A stretch of 64,000 nt of DNA from Methanomassiliicoccaceae archaeon (GCA_034928305.1 JAYFOZ010000002.1:1-64000), one strand, 5' to 3'; positions 34,558 through 44,172 are shown, counted from the stretch's first letter. Notes: generated from the letters alone by a model not told the origin. Numbers and translations: made by a program.

Positions 34558-35708
34558 TATTTTTCCTCCGATCTCTTCTTTTTGGCTTCTATGACCTCTC
34601 TGTAAAGGTCCACGGTCTTTTCTACCGAAAGTTCCGCCGAGCAGCCCCTGGCGGTCTCGAGCGAGGCGTTTCTCACTTCGTCACCTGCGTTCAAGGCTTT
34701 TTCAATGGCGACCGTGCATCCCTCCTCTCCGTCGAACAGGAACCCGTTCTCACCGTTCCTGATTATGCTCGTGAAGGCCCTGGCATTGCGGCATGCGCAC
34801 GGCAGTCCGGAGGCCATCGCCTCAAGGATGGAAAGCCCCTGGGTCTCGAACCTGGAGCAGGATATCACAGCGTCCGCCGCCGCGTAGGCGTACGGCAGGT
34901 CCGCATCCGGGACGAATCCCAGGAATTTTACTTTATTTTCCATACCGAGGTCCCTCACAAGACCCTCTAGTTCTTCCTTCTGGGGCCCTGCTCCTGCGAT
35001 GATCAGGGACGCTCCGTCGACATTCTTCATGGCACGTATTGCCATATCGATCTCTTTCTCGAAAGAGATACGGCCCACGAAAAGGACTATTCTACTGTCA
35101 TCCAATCCATATTTCTCGATGAACCTTCCGCCATCAAGCCCGGGGCGGAATACCGAGGTGTTCACGCCCGTGGGTATCACGCGGAGAAGCCTGATCTTCT
35201 GGGAATGTCCAGTGAGCTCCTTCCCTATCGCTTCCGTGGGAGCGATGACGGCGTCCATCCTCTTCATGGCGTTCTTCAGGTATAGCCATACCATCCCTCT
35301 GAGCTTCCCCTCCGGTAAACGTATCGGAGAGTATTGCTGCATCACATCGTCGACCATTGTGTGAAATGTCATGACCGCAGGTATTTTCAGGTAATGTGCC
35401 AGTATAAGTCCTCTCACGGCCATTGTAGCGACCCCGTGTACGTGAATGACGTCAAGGTCGAGGCCGCGCATCCGGGAATAGTCCGCCGAGGGCAATACCG
35501 GTACGAAGTAGCCCTTGTACGTTTTGAAGCTGACGGACCTGAGCCATAGGACATGGTCGTCATTCACTCTCTTATCCTCTCCCGGGTCCGGGGCGACGAC
35601 CCAGACCTCATGTCCCAGATCCTCCAGCGATTTGCGTATAGTGGTTATCGAAGTGACCACCCCGTCCCGTGTGGGATAATAGCTGTCGGTCAACATGGCT
35701 ATACGCAT
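34557..35708 (-). CDS. GT4-type glycosyltransferase
   Basis: A 383-residue GT-B transferase. Start ATG 35708 (MRIAMLTDSYYPTRDGV) fits the family; a TTG four codons upstream is possible. Motifs: VIHVHGVATMAVRGLILA, MTFHTMVDD, VIPTGVNTSVFRPG, LFVGRISFEKEID and SRFETQGLSILEAMASGLPCA. It resembles archaeal glycolipid or phosphatidylinositol mannosyl-type transferases. It is divergent from the GT87 gene, with only 74 bases between the start codons, so the two operons probably share a control region. Confidence 0.87.
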   Translation of the reverse strand: MRIAMLTDSYYPTRDGVVTSITTIRKSLEDLGHEVWVVAPDPGEDKRVNDDHVLWLRSVSFKTYKGYFVPVLPSADYSRMRGLDLDVIHVHGVATMAVRGLILAHYLKIPAVMTFHTMVDDVMQQYSPIRLPEGKLRGMVWLYLKNAMKRMDAVIAPTEAIGKELTGHSQKIRLLRVIPTGVNTSVFRPGLDGGRFIEKYGLDDSRIVLFVGRISFEKEIDMAIRAMKNVDGASLIIAGAGPQKEELEGLVRDLGMENKVKFLGFVPDADLPYAYAAADAVISCSRFETQGLSILEAMASGLPCACRNARAFTSIIRNGENGFLFDGEEGCTVAIEKALNAGDEVRNASLETARGCSAELSVEKTVDLYREVIEAKKKRSEEK

Positions 35709-35782
35709 GGGGGCGGCCAATGATATCGGATGTTATAATCCTTGTCCGAACGCTGATATACGCAGAAGTTATTCGAGCCATC

Positions 35783-37174
35783 ATGGGAGATTGTGCCGAG
35801 CCGAGCCCCTCAGCGCATGTCCTGAGACTATTCTTCAAGAAACCCATAGTGCTTCTTGCCATAGCGGGGATAATCGTAAGGGCCGTGCTTATCCCGTTGG
35901 CCACGTACAACTACGATATCGGATTCTGGGCGACCACTATCCAGCACGCTCAGTCCGGGCAGGGGCTCTACGACATCTCGGGCTACTATTACACTCCGGT
36001 ATGGGGGTACATACTGGGGTTCATCGGCCTTCTGGCCAATTTTCTGTTCGGAATAGGCTCTTACGGAACCATTGCGGATCCGTTGCTCCCGGTAATGGGC
36101 GCGGAATGGGAGTACTACGGTAAGATGGTGGTATCTCCCGGATTCAGCATACTGGTCAAGTCGTTTTTGACGTTGGTGGACATCATATGCGGCTATCTGA
36201 TCTATCAGATGGTCAAAAAGCTCGGACATGACGAGAAGAAGGCAACGTTGGCGTTCGGATTATGGTTCATCTGCCCCATAGTGATCTACGCATCTGCGGC
36301 GCAGGGGACCTTCGACAACATCTCCATCATGTTCATGCTTCTGACGCTGCTTCTTATAATGGATGGAAAGTACGCGACGGCAGGGGCAATGTTCTGCCTT
36401 GCCGCATTCACCAAGTTCTTCCCTGCCTATCTTGTTTTCATATTCATCGTATGCATTGTAAGAAAGCACGACGACAAGGCCGTGCAGATAAGGTCCGTTG
36501 CATATGCCGTGGCAGGGTTCCTGGTCGCGGCCTTCCTGATATTCCTTCCCCAGTTCATGCACGGGACCACTGCGGAGGCCTTCGGGTTTGTGGTCTCGCG
36601 CGTCTCCACCATCTCCGGGTCGGCCACATCTATGTGGGACACGATCACTTCCAGCGGGAACCTGGTGGTGGTCGCGCTACAGCCGGTCATATTCATATTG
36701 GAACTGGCTATAGCATTCGTGGCGTACAGGATCCCGAATGATGTTTTCAAACGCAATCTGATGCTGCTGCTGTTGCTGAGCTCCGCGGCAGTTTTCCTGT
36801 GGACCCCCACCCCCACGTACCTTCTTCTGATACTGCCATTTCTGATATGCGTGGTGGCGACCGCCGACACTCCTCCGGGAAAAAGGTACATCGTGCCGCT
36901 GATATCCATCGCAGTAACGGCGACGCTTTTTGCCATCACCATGAACAGCTACGCGCTCTTCTTCCAGGATTCGATATATTATGGACTGGTGTCCTCCGAG
37001 ACGATACTTAACGGCATCGGGTGGCTGAACACCGAGATAATGACAGGTATCACAAGGCAGACGCTCCTGAACATAGTGATGGGCGCGGCAGTGACCATTT
37101 CAATCTACTCGGTCTTCGTAACTTACATCTGTAACTATCGGAGAGACAGGTCCACGGAGGAGGAGTCCCCGTGA
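35783..37174 (+). CDS. GT87-like (DUF2029) membrane glycosyltransferase, second copy
   Basis: A 463-residue polytopic protein from ATG 35783. It is paralogous to the 21865 gene: the same acidic loop (NYDIGFWATTIQHAQ), GYYYTPVWGYILGF, LWFICPIVIYASA and CLAAFTKFFPAYLVF, with 10-12 predicted membrane segments. GT-C enzymes of this class use polyprenyl-phosphate sugars outside the membrane. Its stop overlaps the partner gene's start (GTGA), as in the first module. The product of the DPM-like gene at 30735 is a candidate donor. Confidence 0.8.
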   Translation: MGDCAEPSPSAHVLRLFFKKPIVLLAIAGIIVRAVLIPLATYNYDIGFWATTIQHAQSGQGLYDISGYYYTPVWGYILGFIGLLANFLFGIGSYGTIADPLLPVMGAEWEYYGKMVVSPGFSILVKSFLTLVDIICGYLIYQMVKKLGHDEKKATLAFGLWFICPIVIYASAAQGTFDNISIMFMLLTLLLIMDGKYATAGAMFCLAAFTKFFPAYLVFIFIVCIVRKHDDKAVQIRSVAYAVAGFLVAAFLIFLPQFMHGTTAEAFGFVVSRVSTISGSATSMWDTITSSGNLVVVALQPVIFILELAIAFVAYRIPNDVFKRNLMLLLLLSSAAVFLWTPTPTYLLLILPFLICVVATADTPPGKRYIVPLISIAVTATLFAITMNSYALFFQDSIYYGLVSSETILNGIGWLNTEIMTGITRQTLLNIVMGAAVTISIYSVFVTYICNYRRDRSTEEESP

Positions 37175-38100
37175 AAAAGAACGTCGGCATAATGATCGTC
37201 ATCGTCGCAGTGGTAACGATGGTCGGCATCGGGGAGGCCAGCATTTATTTTGTCAATCCCTACAGCTACGGATCGGACTTAGATATCGGCATATCCGGGG
37301 CCGAGTACACGCTGGAAGCGTCGGAATCCATAGAATACAATGTAATCGCATTGGACAACCACGGCGTCTCGCCCGTGACGGAGCTTATAATATGCCTGGA
37401 CGGCAGCAACTACTATGCCAGCATCGAGAACGAGCTGGAGTTGAGAGGATTTACAAATATCATCTTAGCGGAAGTTGCGGAAGTTCTCGGGGAAATGAAC
37501 GGCGATGCGACGGGGCGGGCCATACTCTTCCCCTTCGGGCTTTTTCCCGAAGAGATCTATGACGGGGACGCAACGGACCCGCTGTTCGCCGACTGGATGG
37601 ACGCAGGCGGTTCGATATATTGGTTCGGCTGCTCCGAGATCCCGGACGATACGTATCTTCTCCCCTTCGGCCTGACCGCTGACAGTTTCAACACATCGGC
37701 CGGCCAGGAAAAGGTGAGCCGCTCAGGCGACATATGCAACCAGCTCCGCCTGAGGACCCACAACGTCTATCACGGCCTCAGGTCCGAAATCGGGACCCCT
37801 CTTGCCTACGTGTCCGAGAGCGGTTACAGCTCGATCACGGCAATGAAAGTCTCCCAAGGGACAATGGTCTTTGTAGGCGGCGATATGGACGACGACCACT
37901 CTTCGGACTGCGCCCAGATAATAGCTTCCGGGATAACATATGCGACGACCGTGCTGGACTACCGGGAAGGTATCGTAAACGGCAACATAAGCGGCGATAT
38001 CACATATGCCGCCAGCGCCGAAGAGAACGTGACCGTGTATGTTCATATGGGCGGCTATTACACAGTCTACGGGGAAAGGTTCCAGTCGGTCAACGCCTAA
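37171..38100 (+). CDS. Membrane-anchored partner protein of GT87, second copy
   Basis: A 309-residue protein with one N-terminal membrane segment (IMIVIVAVVTMVGIGEA) and an external domain similar to 23205-24209: VNPYSYG, ILFPFGLFPEEIYDGD, GGSIYWFGCSEI and MVFVGGDMDDDHS. Overall identity is low, but the order of motifs, the length and the coupled position after GT87 are the same. It contains several NxT/NxS sites in the last third (NGNISGD, EENVT). The function is unknown; it could guide acceptors or regulate the transferase. Confidence 0.7.
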   Translation: MKKNVGIMIVIVAVVTMVGIGEASIYFVNPYSYGSDLDIGISGAEYTLEASESIEYNVIALDNHGVSPVTELIICLDGSNYYASIENELELRGFTNIILAEVAEVLGEMNGDATGRAILFPFGLFPEEIYDGDATDPLFADWMDAGGSIYWFGCSEIPDDTYLLPFGLTADSFNTSAGQEKVSRSGDICNQLRLRTHNVYHGLRSEIGTPLAYVSESGYSSITAMKVSQGTMVFVGGDMDDDHSSDCAQIIASGITYATTVLDYREGIVNGNISGDITYAASAEENVTVYVHMGGYYTVYGERFQSVNA

Positions 38101-38139
38101 CTGCAAATTCTTATTATACGACGTTCCAATCACAGTCCG

Positions 38140-38754
38140 ATGTCCCCATTGGATATTGTGTCCGTGTTACTGTCGTTAGCCGTCGCCGCCATATCGGTGG
38201 CCAGCACAGATGTGGACTGGATGTGGCTCGCGGTATCCGCCATCGGTATCGTGCTGGTGCTGTATCCCAAAAAATATCTCGGCGGCAGAGGTTACAACGG
38301 TTTCCTGCTCGTCGCATCCATGGTGCCGATGGCCGCCCAGGCGGCACTCGGCGGATACATGTGTTTTGAATGGACGTATGACCTGTGGGTCGTTTCCCTG
38401 GTCCTGCAGTCGTGGACCTGTGTGGTATACGGTTACATGCTGGCACTGCTTATCGACGCATCTACCGAGATAGTACTCTCCAAGCGGTGGATACTTCTTT
38501 TCTCGTTGCTTTTCGCCCTATCTATATCTGCAATGTATCTTTTTATCCAGTTCGCCTCGATGTACTTCCAGGGCGAGCCGGTCTTCAATACGGATTTCCA
38601 GGGCGCCGGTATGGACGATACCAGGATATGGATGAACTCCCAGCTCATGACCCCGCCCACCGTGGCCGTTCCCGTGACGATAATAGTGGCTTTAGCGATG
38701 AGGTTCTGGACGCAGAGGACGGAAAAATCGGAACTTCTGAAAGGGGGCGCCTGA
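38140..38754 (+). CDS. Polytopic membrane protein, unknown function
   Basis: A 204-residue protein with five or six hydrophobic segments (VLLSLAVAAISVAS, SWTCVVYGYMLALLI, ILLFSLLFALSISAMYLF, VAVPVTIIVALAM) and one longer loop of about 30 residues (FQGEPVFNTDFQGAG). I recognise no family. It begins 40 bases after the GT87 partner gene and precedes another membrane protein by one base, so all may be cotranscribed. Confidence 0.65.
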   Translation: MSPLDIVSVLLSLAVAAISVASTDVDWMWLAVSAIGIVLVLYPKKYLGGRGYNGFLLVASMVPMAAQAALGGYMCFEWTYDLWVVSLVLQSWTCVVYGYMLALLIDASTEIVLSKRWILLFSLLFALSISAMYLFIQFASMYFQGEPVFNTDFQGAGMDDTRIWMNSQLMTPPTVAVPVTIIVALAMRFWTQRTEKSELLKGGA

Positions 38755-38755
38755 T

Positions 38756-39412
38756 ATGGACGAATCTAAAAAGGATACAGTCTCGGATGCGATATGCGTC
38801 ATAGCGTTCGCGGCCCTTCTCATACTGACCATCCGCTCCTACTTTTTCGAGGACAGGCTGGAATATCAGCTGAACACAGGCCTCTTCACTTCGATATTCT
38901 GTCTTGTGCCGATGATGTTCCGCCGTGCAAAGATCATGAGGCTGCCGATGTTTTTCGTCCTGATGATCGAGGTGGCGATATTCATCCACGGGTACGGTGT
39001 GCTTTTCATGCAGTACGACGACCTGCTTTGGTACGACTCGGTCACCCATACAGTATCATCGGTAGTGGTGGGATTGTGCGTCTTCTATGCGCTGATGGTC
39101 GTGGACGGCCATGACAAAAAGGTCCGGCTGGGGAAGAGGGGCCTGTCTATCTTCATAGTCCTCGGAATGCTGACCCTGAGCGTGTACTGGGAGGTTTTCG
39201 AGCTGGTGGTGGACATAATCTCGGGCACCAACATGCAGTACAGCCCGTTCGATACGATGAGGGACATGCTCTCCAACACCCTCGGCGGGATAGTGGTCGC
39301 CCTTTACGTCAGATGGTTCATGGGCAGACATCCCGATTACGATGCAGCAAAGGAATTCAGGCTGCATCCCAGGCTGACGAAGTTGGCAGGGCACGCACAC
39401 CGCACCGAATGA
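38756..39412 (+). CDS. DUF2238/YjdF-like membrane protein
   Basis: A 218-residue membrane protein with about six segments. The pattern YDSVTHTVSSVVVG, VYWEVFELVVDIISG and SPFDTMRDMLSNTLGGIV (conserved D/H, WE..E and DT..D) resembles the DUF2238 (YjdF) family of uncharacterised integral membrane proteins. The acidic and histidine residues inside membrane segments may bind metal or protons. It follows the previous membrane gene directly. Confidence 0.65.
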   Translation: MDESKKDTVSDAICVIAFAALLILTIRSYFFEDRLEYQLNTGLFTSIFCLVPMMFRRAKIMRLPMFFVLMIEVAIFIHGYGVLFMQYDDLLWYDSVTHTVSSVVVGLCVFYALMVVDGHDKKVRLGKRGLSIFIVLGMLTLSVYWEVFELVVDIISGTNMQYSPFDTMRDMLSNTLGGIVVALYVRWFMGRHPDYDAAKEFRLHPRLTKLAGHAHRTE

Positions 39413-39426
39413 CGGCGACCAGCAAT

Positions 39427-39438
39427 TAATTTATATGA
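39427..39438 (+). promoter_or_regulatory. TATA box of the L7Ae operon
   Basis: TAATTTATATGA at 39427-39438, about 75 bases before ATG 39511. It predicts a leader of around 45-50 bases, long for an archaeon; a GAGGT ribosome site is at 39498-39502. Confidence 0.6.
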
Positions 39439-39510
39439 GCAATAGATAGCAACACTGCTCTAAAGAGCCGATGATTGATGAAGGTCATTGACCGGAAAGA
39501 GGTAATCTAA

Positions 39511-39876
39511 ATGTCTGTATTTGTAAAGTTTGAGACACCGAAAGAGCTTTCTGACAAAGCCTACCAGCTCGCGGAGATCGCGAGGGACGGCGGCAAGATC
39601 AAGAAAGGAACCAACGAAGTTACGAAAGCCGTAGAGCGCGGAGACGCGGCAATGGTCATCATGGCAGTTGACGTCGACCCGCCCGAGATCCTCGCCCACA
39701 TTCCCGCACTATGCGAAGAGAGGGGCGTTGCGTACATTTACGTACCCAGCAAGGCGGAACTCGGAAACTCGATCGGCCTCGAGAAGCCGACGGCCTCTAT
39801 CGCTATAATAGATGTAGGCAAAGGCAAACAACTCTGCGAAGAGATTGCCCAGGCAGCAAAGAATCTCAAGAAATGA
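39511..39876 (+). CDS. rpl7ae: Ribosomal protein L7Ae
   Basis: Kink-turn RNA-binding protein of 121 residues, part of the large ribosomal subunit, of box C/D and H/ACA guide RNPs, and of RNase P in archaea. Motifs: [29 protein letters not shown] and [22 protein letters not shown]. It opens the conserved L7Ae-S28e-L24e-NDK-aIF5B block. It may autoregulate through a kink-turn in its leader, as known in other archaea, but I see no clear kink-turn by eye. Confidence 0.96.
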   Translation: MSVFVKFETPKELSDKAYQLAEIARDGGKIKKGTNEVTKAVERGDAAMVIMAVDVDPPEILAHIPALCEERGVAYIYVPSKAELGNSIGLEKPTASIAIIDVGKGKQLCEEIAQAAKNLKK

Positions 39877-39887
39877 TGGTGATCTGA

Positions 39888-40100
39888 ATGGTAGACACTG
39901 ACAGCATCCCCGCGGAGGTCGTAGAGATTATCGGCCGCACCGGGATGACCGGTGAGGCCACCCAGGTCAAGGTCCGTGTACTTGACGGTCGTGACAAGGG
40001 AAGGATCATCACCAGGAATATCATGGGTCCGGTCAGGATGGGGGATATCCTCATGCTGAGAGAGACCTCGAGAGAAGCCAGGAAACTGGGAATGAGGTGA
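39888..40100 (+). CDS. rps28e: Ribosomal protein S28e
   Basis: A 70-residue small-subunit protein. The segment [34 protein letters not shown] is split over conserved strands, and the end [11 protein letters not shown] is typical. It lies 11 bases after L7Ae and 4 bases before L24e, within one operon. Confidence 0.95.
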   Translation: MVDTDSIPAEVVEIIGRTGMTGEATQVKVRVLDGRDKGRIITRNIMGPVRMGDILMLRETSREARKLGMR

Positions 40101-40104
40101 GACG

Positions 40105-40338
40105 TTGGTCGAGATTAGAAGATGCTCGTTCTGCGGCACCGACATAGAGCCCGGTACCGGCAAGATGTATGTGAAGAGGGATGGAACCGTTCTCTTCTTC
40201 GACAGCAACAAGTGCTACAAGAACATGATTGAGCTCAAGAGGGTCCCCAGAAAGACCGCTTGGACCATGAAGGCCGGCGACGAGAAAGCAGCCCGCCTTA
40301 AGTTCGAAGAGAAGCGCGCTACAGAAGAGAACAAGTGA
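40105..40338 (+). CDS. rpl24e: Ribosomal protein L24e
   Basis: A 77-residue large-subunit zinc-ribbon protein. The zinc site is formed by [17 protein letters not shown] and the later CYKN ([10 protein letters not shown]). It starts with TTG 40105, the only start that includes the zinc finger, next to a GAGGTGAGA ribosome site. The tail past residue 60 is charged and slightly longer than average. Confidence 0.94.
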   Translation: MVEIRRCSFCGTDIEPGTGKMYVKRDGTVLFFDSNKCYKNMIELKRVPRKTAWTMKAGDEKAARLKFEEKRATEENK

Positions 40339-40342
40339 TTCC

Positions 40343-40798
40343 ATGGCAATCGAAAGAACGTACCTGATGATCAAGCCGGACGGAGTCCAGCGCGGACTCT
40401 GCGGCGAGATCGTCTCACGCTTCGAGACGAAGGGCCTGAAGATCGTGGCTATGAAGTTCATGAAGATCTCCAAAGACACCGCGGAATTCCACTACGGAGA
40501 GCACAAGGGCAAGAAGTTCTACGACTCTCTGATAGACTACATCACGTCCGGCCCCGTGCTGGCGATGGTGCTGGAGGGAGACAACGCGGTCGCGGTCTGC
40601 AGGAACATCATGGGGAAAACCAATCCTCAGGAATCCGCTCCCGGGACGATACGCGGCGACTATTGCATGGTCACAGGCGTGAATATGATCCATGGGTCCG
40701 ACTCGGCAGAATCGGCCAAGAGGGAGATATCCATCTTCTTCAGGCCTGAAGAGCTCGTCGAGTACAAGCGCGACTCAGACAAGTGGATTTACGAGTGA
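40343..40798 (+). CDS. ndk: Nucleoside diphosphate kinase
   Basis: A 151-residue enzyme that transfers phosphate from ATP to other nucleoside diphosphates. Motifs: [18 protein letters not shown] at the start and the active-site region [25 protein letters not shown] with the catalytic histidine in IHGSDS. It follows L24e by four bases, the usual archaeal order. Confidence 0.96.
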   Translation: MAIERTYLMIKPDGVQRGLCGEIVSRFETKGLKIVAMKFMKISKDTAEFHYGEHKGKKFYDSLIDYITSGPVLAMVLEGDNAVAVCRNIMGKTNPQESAPGTIRGDYCMVTGVNMIHGSDSAESAKREISIFFRPEELVEYKRDSDKWIYE

Positions 40799-40820
40799 GA
40801 AAACCATTTCCCATTAAACC

Positions 40821-40831
40821 CTTTAAATATA
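40821..40831 (+). promoter_or_regulatory. TATA box of infB
   Basis: CTTTAAATATA about 26-36 bases before ATG 40857, typical archaeal spacing for a leader of roughly 5-10 bases. Confidence 0.65.
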
Positions 40832-40856
40832 ACTGACGGTGGGGGCATGGTTTCGA

Positions 40857-42602
40857 ATGGCAATAAGGCAACCGGTCGTCAGCGTGCTCGGTCACGTTGA
40901 TCACGGAAAGACAAAGCTTCTGGATAGGATCAGAGGCACGTCTGTCCAGGCCAGAGAAGCCGGGTCGATAACCCAGCATATAGGGGCCACCGAAGTGCCG
41001 ATAGACCACATCTACAAGATGTGTGCCCAAATTCTAGGTAAAAAGAGATTCAACGTCCCGGGACTTCTGTTCATAGACACGCCCGGGCACCAGGCATTCA
41101 TGACCCTCCGTGCAAGAGGAGGTTCCCTGGCGGACCTCGCAGTACTGGTGATCGATATCAAAGAGGGCCTGATGCCCCAGACCATCGAGTCGATAAGGAT
41201 TCTGAGGCAGTACAAGACACCGTTCGTCATCGCGATGAATAAGATCGATACGATACAGGGGTGGAACAGCGTCGAAGGCCGTCCGTTCATCCTTTCCGAG
41301 AAGTCTCAGCAGGAACGTACGATGGAAGTGTTCAACGAAAAGATGTACAACATCATAGCGCAGATGTCCCAGGAAGGCATTTACGCAGACCGTTACGACA
41401 GGATCGACGACTTCACCAAGACCGTCGCACTCGTGCCTATCAGCGCCAAAGAAGGCGAGGGGATCCAAGACCTGATGCTGGTGCTCATAGGCCTGGCACA
41501 GCGTTTCCTCGAGTCGAGGCTCGAGAAGAGCGAAGGTCCCGGCAAAGGAACCATATTGGAGATCAAGGAGGAGCGCGGGCTCGGGAAGACCCTGGACATA
41601 ATTCTTTATTCGGGCACCATCCGCCGCGGCGACACCGTTGCGCTCGGAACGAGAGGCGCTCCGATCCTCACAAAGATAAAGGCCATATTGAAACCGAAGC
41701 CCCTGGACGAGATACGCGACCCGAGGGACAGGTTCGATTCCGTAAAGGAGCTCAACGCGGCGGCGGGCGTCAAGATATCGTGCCAGAATGTGGACGGCGC
41801 CATCGCCGGAGGTCCGATCATGGTGGTCAGCGGGCCCAACGACCCGCTAATTTCAACCATCAAAGAAGAATCGCAGATCAAGGTCGATATCGTAGAGGCC
41901 GGAATATCCATCAAGGCGGACGCCGTCGGATCGCTGGAGGCGCTGGCCTTCGAGGCGAAACAGGCCGGAATATCCATCAGGAAGTACGGCATAGGCGAGA
42001 TAACCCGAAGGGACATCGTCGAGGCGGCATACGGGGACAGGAACGAAAGCGTCATCCTCGGATTCAATGTGACTATTTCCAAGGATGCCGAGGCCGAGCT
42101 TCAAAATCAGCCGATAGCCGTCTTCACAAATCCCATAGTCTACCAGCTGATCGATGAATACGTGCTGTGGCGCGACGAGGCCAAGAGGAAGGCCGAGACC
42201 GACAAGCGCTCCGAGTTCGCGTTCCCGGCGAAGATCCTCCTGCTCCCGAACTGTACGTTCAGAGTCAGCAAGCCCGCCATAGTCGGCGTTCGCGTGATAG
42301 CAGGGAAAATAAGGATAGGTCAGAAGCTCGTCACGCCGACGGGCGCAGAAGCCGGTAAGATAAAGAGCATCCACACCGGAGAGGACACTTTGAAAGAGGC
42401 CTCTCAGGGAGACGAGGTCGCCGTCGGCATAGAGGGCGTTACTGCGGGAAGGCAGATAAACGAGGGCGACGTCCTGTATGTGGACCTGTTGGAGTCATCG
42501 GTAAAACAACTTCCGAACATGGACCTGAACGGTGACGAGAAGGCGGCTATGGAAGAGCTCATCGCCATAAAGAGAAAAGAAGACATGTTCTGGGGGATGT
42601 GA
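40857..42602 (+). CDS. infB: Translation initiation factor aIF5B (IF2-like)
   Basis: A 581-residue GTPase that promotes subunit joining during initiation. GTP motifs: [16 protein letters not shown] and NKID. The switch and C-terminal domains follow, with KPAIVGVRVIAGKIRIGQKL near the end. I chose ATG 40857 (MAIRQPVVSVLGHV), where homology begins and where it sits at the right distance from the TATA box; a GTG six codons earlier is possible. No intein is present, unlike some archaeal homologs. It abuts the isomerase gene. Confidence 0.95.
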   Translation: MAIRQPVVSVLGHVDHGKTKLLDRIRGTSVQAREAGSITQHIGATEVPIDHIYKMCAQILGKKRFNVPGLLFIDTPGHQAFMTLRARGGSLADLAVLVIDIKEGLMPQTIESIRILRQYKTPFVIAMNKIDTIQGWNSVEGRPFILSEKSQQERTMEVFNEKMYNIIAQMSQEGIYADRYDRIDDFTKTVALVPISAKEGEGIQDLMLVLIGLAQRFLESRLEKSEGPGKGTILEIKEERGLGKTLDIILYSGTIRRGDTVALGTRGAPILTKIKAILKPKPLDEIRDPRDRFDSVKELNAAAGVKISCQNVDGAIAGGPIMVVSGPNDPLISTIKEESQIKVDIVEAGISIKADAVGSLEALAFEAKQAGISIRKYGIGEITRRDIVEAAYGDRNESVILGFNVTISKDAEAELQNQPIAVFTNPIVYQLIDEYVLWRDEAKRKAETDKRSEFAFPAKILLLPNCTFRVSKPAIVGVRVIAGKIRIGQKLVTPTGAEAGKIKSIHTGEDTLKEASQGDEVAVGIEGVTAGRQINEGDVLYVDLLESSVKQLPNMDLNGDEKAAMEELIAIKRKEDMFWGM

Positions 42603-43658
42603 GTGAAGTATACAGCCTCAAGTGTTCTGAAAAAGGATCCCAGCGATATCGCGGGAGATATATACGCATTCTTGGACAACCTTGAGGAATCGATGAAGGT
42701 CCCTCTTAAGATGGACTTCAAGTTCAAGGTGATCCTGTTCTGCGGGATGGGAGGTTCGGCGATCGCGGGCGACATCATATCCGACTGCGTGGCAGACTCC
42801 GCGAAGTGCCCCATCAAGATCCAGCGCTTCCCGGACATCCCGGAATGGGTGGACAAGGACGCACTGGTCATAATTTCAAGTTATTCCGGCAACACCAAGG
42901 AAACGCTCTCGATGTACGAGCAGGCCATAGCCAAGAATGCCCAGATAATAGTGCTGTCATCGGGCGGCGAGATATTGGAGCGAGCCGAGAAGAACAAAGA
43001 TTTCATAATCAAGGTGACTCCCGGACTCCAGCCCAGATGTGCCCTGGGCTACACACTGGGAATCACGATCAACATCATGGACGCGCTGGGAGATCCCACC
43101 AGCAAGATCGCCATACAAAGGGGGCTCCCCAAGCTCAAGGTGCTCAGGGACGAGCTCTCCAGCGACACCAGCATAGCGTGGGAGGTGGCCCGCAGGATCG
43201 ACGGCAAGGTGCCTATAATCTATTCCACCACCGACATAGCATCTTCGGCCCTCAGGTGGAAGAGCCAGATGAATGAAAACTCGAAGATGATGGCCTTCTC
43301 CGGTTCGATACCTGAGTTCAGCCACAACGAGATATCGGGCTGGTCCGAGGGAGACGTAAGGGACAAGTGCATGCCGATATTCCTTTACGAGGAAAGGATG
43401 AACAAGTACAAGCGGAACGCCATAAACGCATCCATAGAGACGCTGAGATCTTACGGCATGGAGCCCATGGTACTGAAGATACGCGGCAAGAACGTAACGG
43501 AGAAGATCATCAGATCGGTAATGATCGGAGACTACGTATCCCTGTATCTGGCATATATCTCGGGGGTGGACCCCAGCAGCGTCGCGTCCATCGACGAGTT
43601 CAAATCCCGTCTCACAAAGCTCCTGACGGGCCGCAAGAAAAAGATATCCGTCCGATGA
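42603..43658 (+). CDS. Bifunctional phosphoglucose/phosphomannose isomerase, second copy
   Basis: A 351-residue SIS-domain isomerase starting at GTG 42603 immediately after the infB stop. Motifs: LFCGMGGSAIAGDII, ISSYSGNTKETLSMYEQA, VLSSGGEILE and the catalytic EFSHNEISGW. It is paralogous to 15712-16782 but lacks that copy's C-terminal cysteine pair. Placed among translation genes, it is probably the housekeeping enzyme linking fructose-, glucose- and mannose-6-phosphates. Confidence 0.88.
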   Translation: MKYTASSVLKKDPSDIAGDIYAFLDNLEESMKVPLKMDFKFKVILFCGMGGSAIAGDIISDCVADSAKCPIKIQRFPDIPEWVDKDALVIISSYSGNTKETLSMYEQAIAKNAQIIVLSSGGEILERAEKNKDFIIKVTPGLQPRCALGYTLGITINIMDALGDPTSKIAIQRGLPKLKVLRDELSSDTSIAWEVARRIDGKVPIIYSTTDIASSALRWKSQMNENSKMMAFSGSIPEFSHNEISGWSEGDVRDKCMPIFLYEERMNKYKRNAINASIETLRSYGMEPMVLKIRGKNVTEKIIRSVMIGDYVSLYLAYISGVDPSSVASIDEFKSRLTKLLTGRKKKISVR

Positions 43659-43724
43659 GACGGTGTACCTTCTGTGTACCAGACCATGCGCGAAGCCCTT
43701 TTATCGAGTCTTCTCCTTATCAAA

Positions 43725-43735
43725 AAGTATATAAG
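43725..43735 (+). promoter_or_regulatory. TATA box of the S6e operon
   Basis: AAGTATATAAG at 43725-43735, 35-45 bases before ATG 43771, with AGGTG as the ribosome site near 43760. Confidence 0.7.
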
Positions 43736-43770
43736 CAACGCTCGGCTAAGGCGGTTCTACAGGTGTTCAA

Positions 43771-44172
43771 ATGGTAGACTTCAAAACTATCGTCAATGAC
43801 GTTAAGACGGGCAAATCATACAATGTTGCCGTGTCGGGCCACCACGCGAACTCTCTGATTGGTAAAAACATCGGAGAGGTCGTAGACGGAATTTTCGTAG
43901 GGCTCCCCGGTTACAAGCTAAAGATCACAGGCGGAAGCGACGGAAACGGCACTCCCATGAGGAAGGACCTTCCCGGCGCGAAGAAGAGAAAGCTCCTGCT
44001 TTCCGACGGTCTCGGATTCCACGAGAAATATCCAGGAGAGAGGAAGAGGACAGCTGTCCGCGGTTCCACAATCTCGGCCGAGATCGTACAGATCAACATG
44101 GCCATCGCAGAGTATGGACCCAAATCAGTTGAGGAGACCTTCGCCTCCGGCGCAGCTCCCGCGGAGAAATGA
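43771..44172 (+). CDS. rps6e: Ribosomal protein S6e
   Basis: A 133-residue small-subunit protein. Motifs: [39 protein letters not shown] and the basic [12 protein letters not shown]. It is followed by aIF2-gamma with an ATGA overlap, the standard archaeal arrangement. Confidence 0.95.
   Translation: MVDFKTIVNDVKTGKSYNVAVSGHHANSLIGKNIGEVVDGIFVGLPGYKLKITGGSDGNGTPMRKDLPGAKKRKLLLSDGLGFHEKYPGERKRTAVRGSTISAEIVQINMAIAEYGPKSVEETFASGAAPAEK

Noticed and set aside
39439-39510. Kink-turn autoregulatory element in the L7Ae leader
   Set aside because: The leader is long enough, but I could not find a convincing tandem G-A kink-turn by eye.
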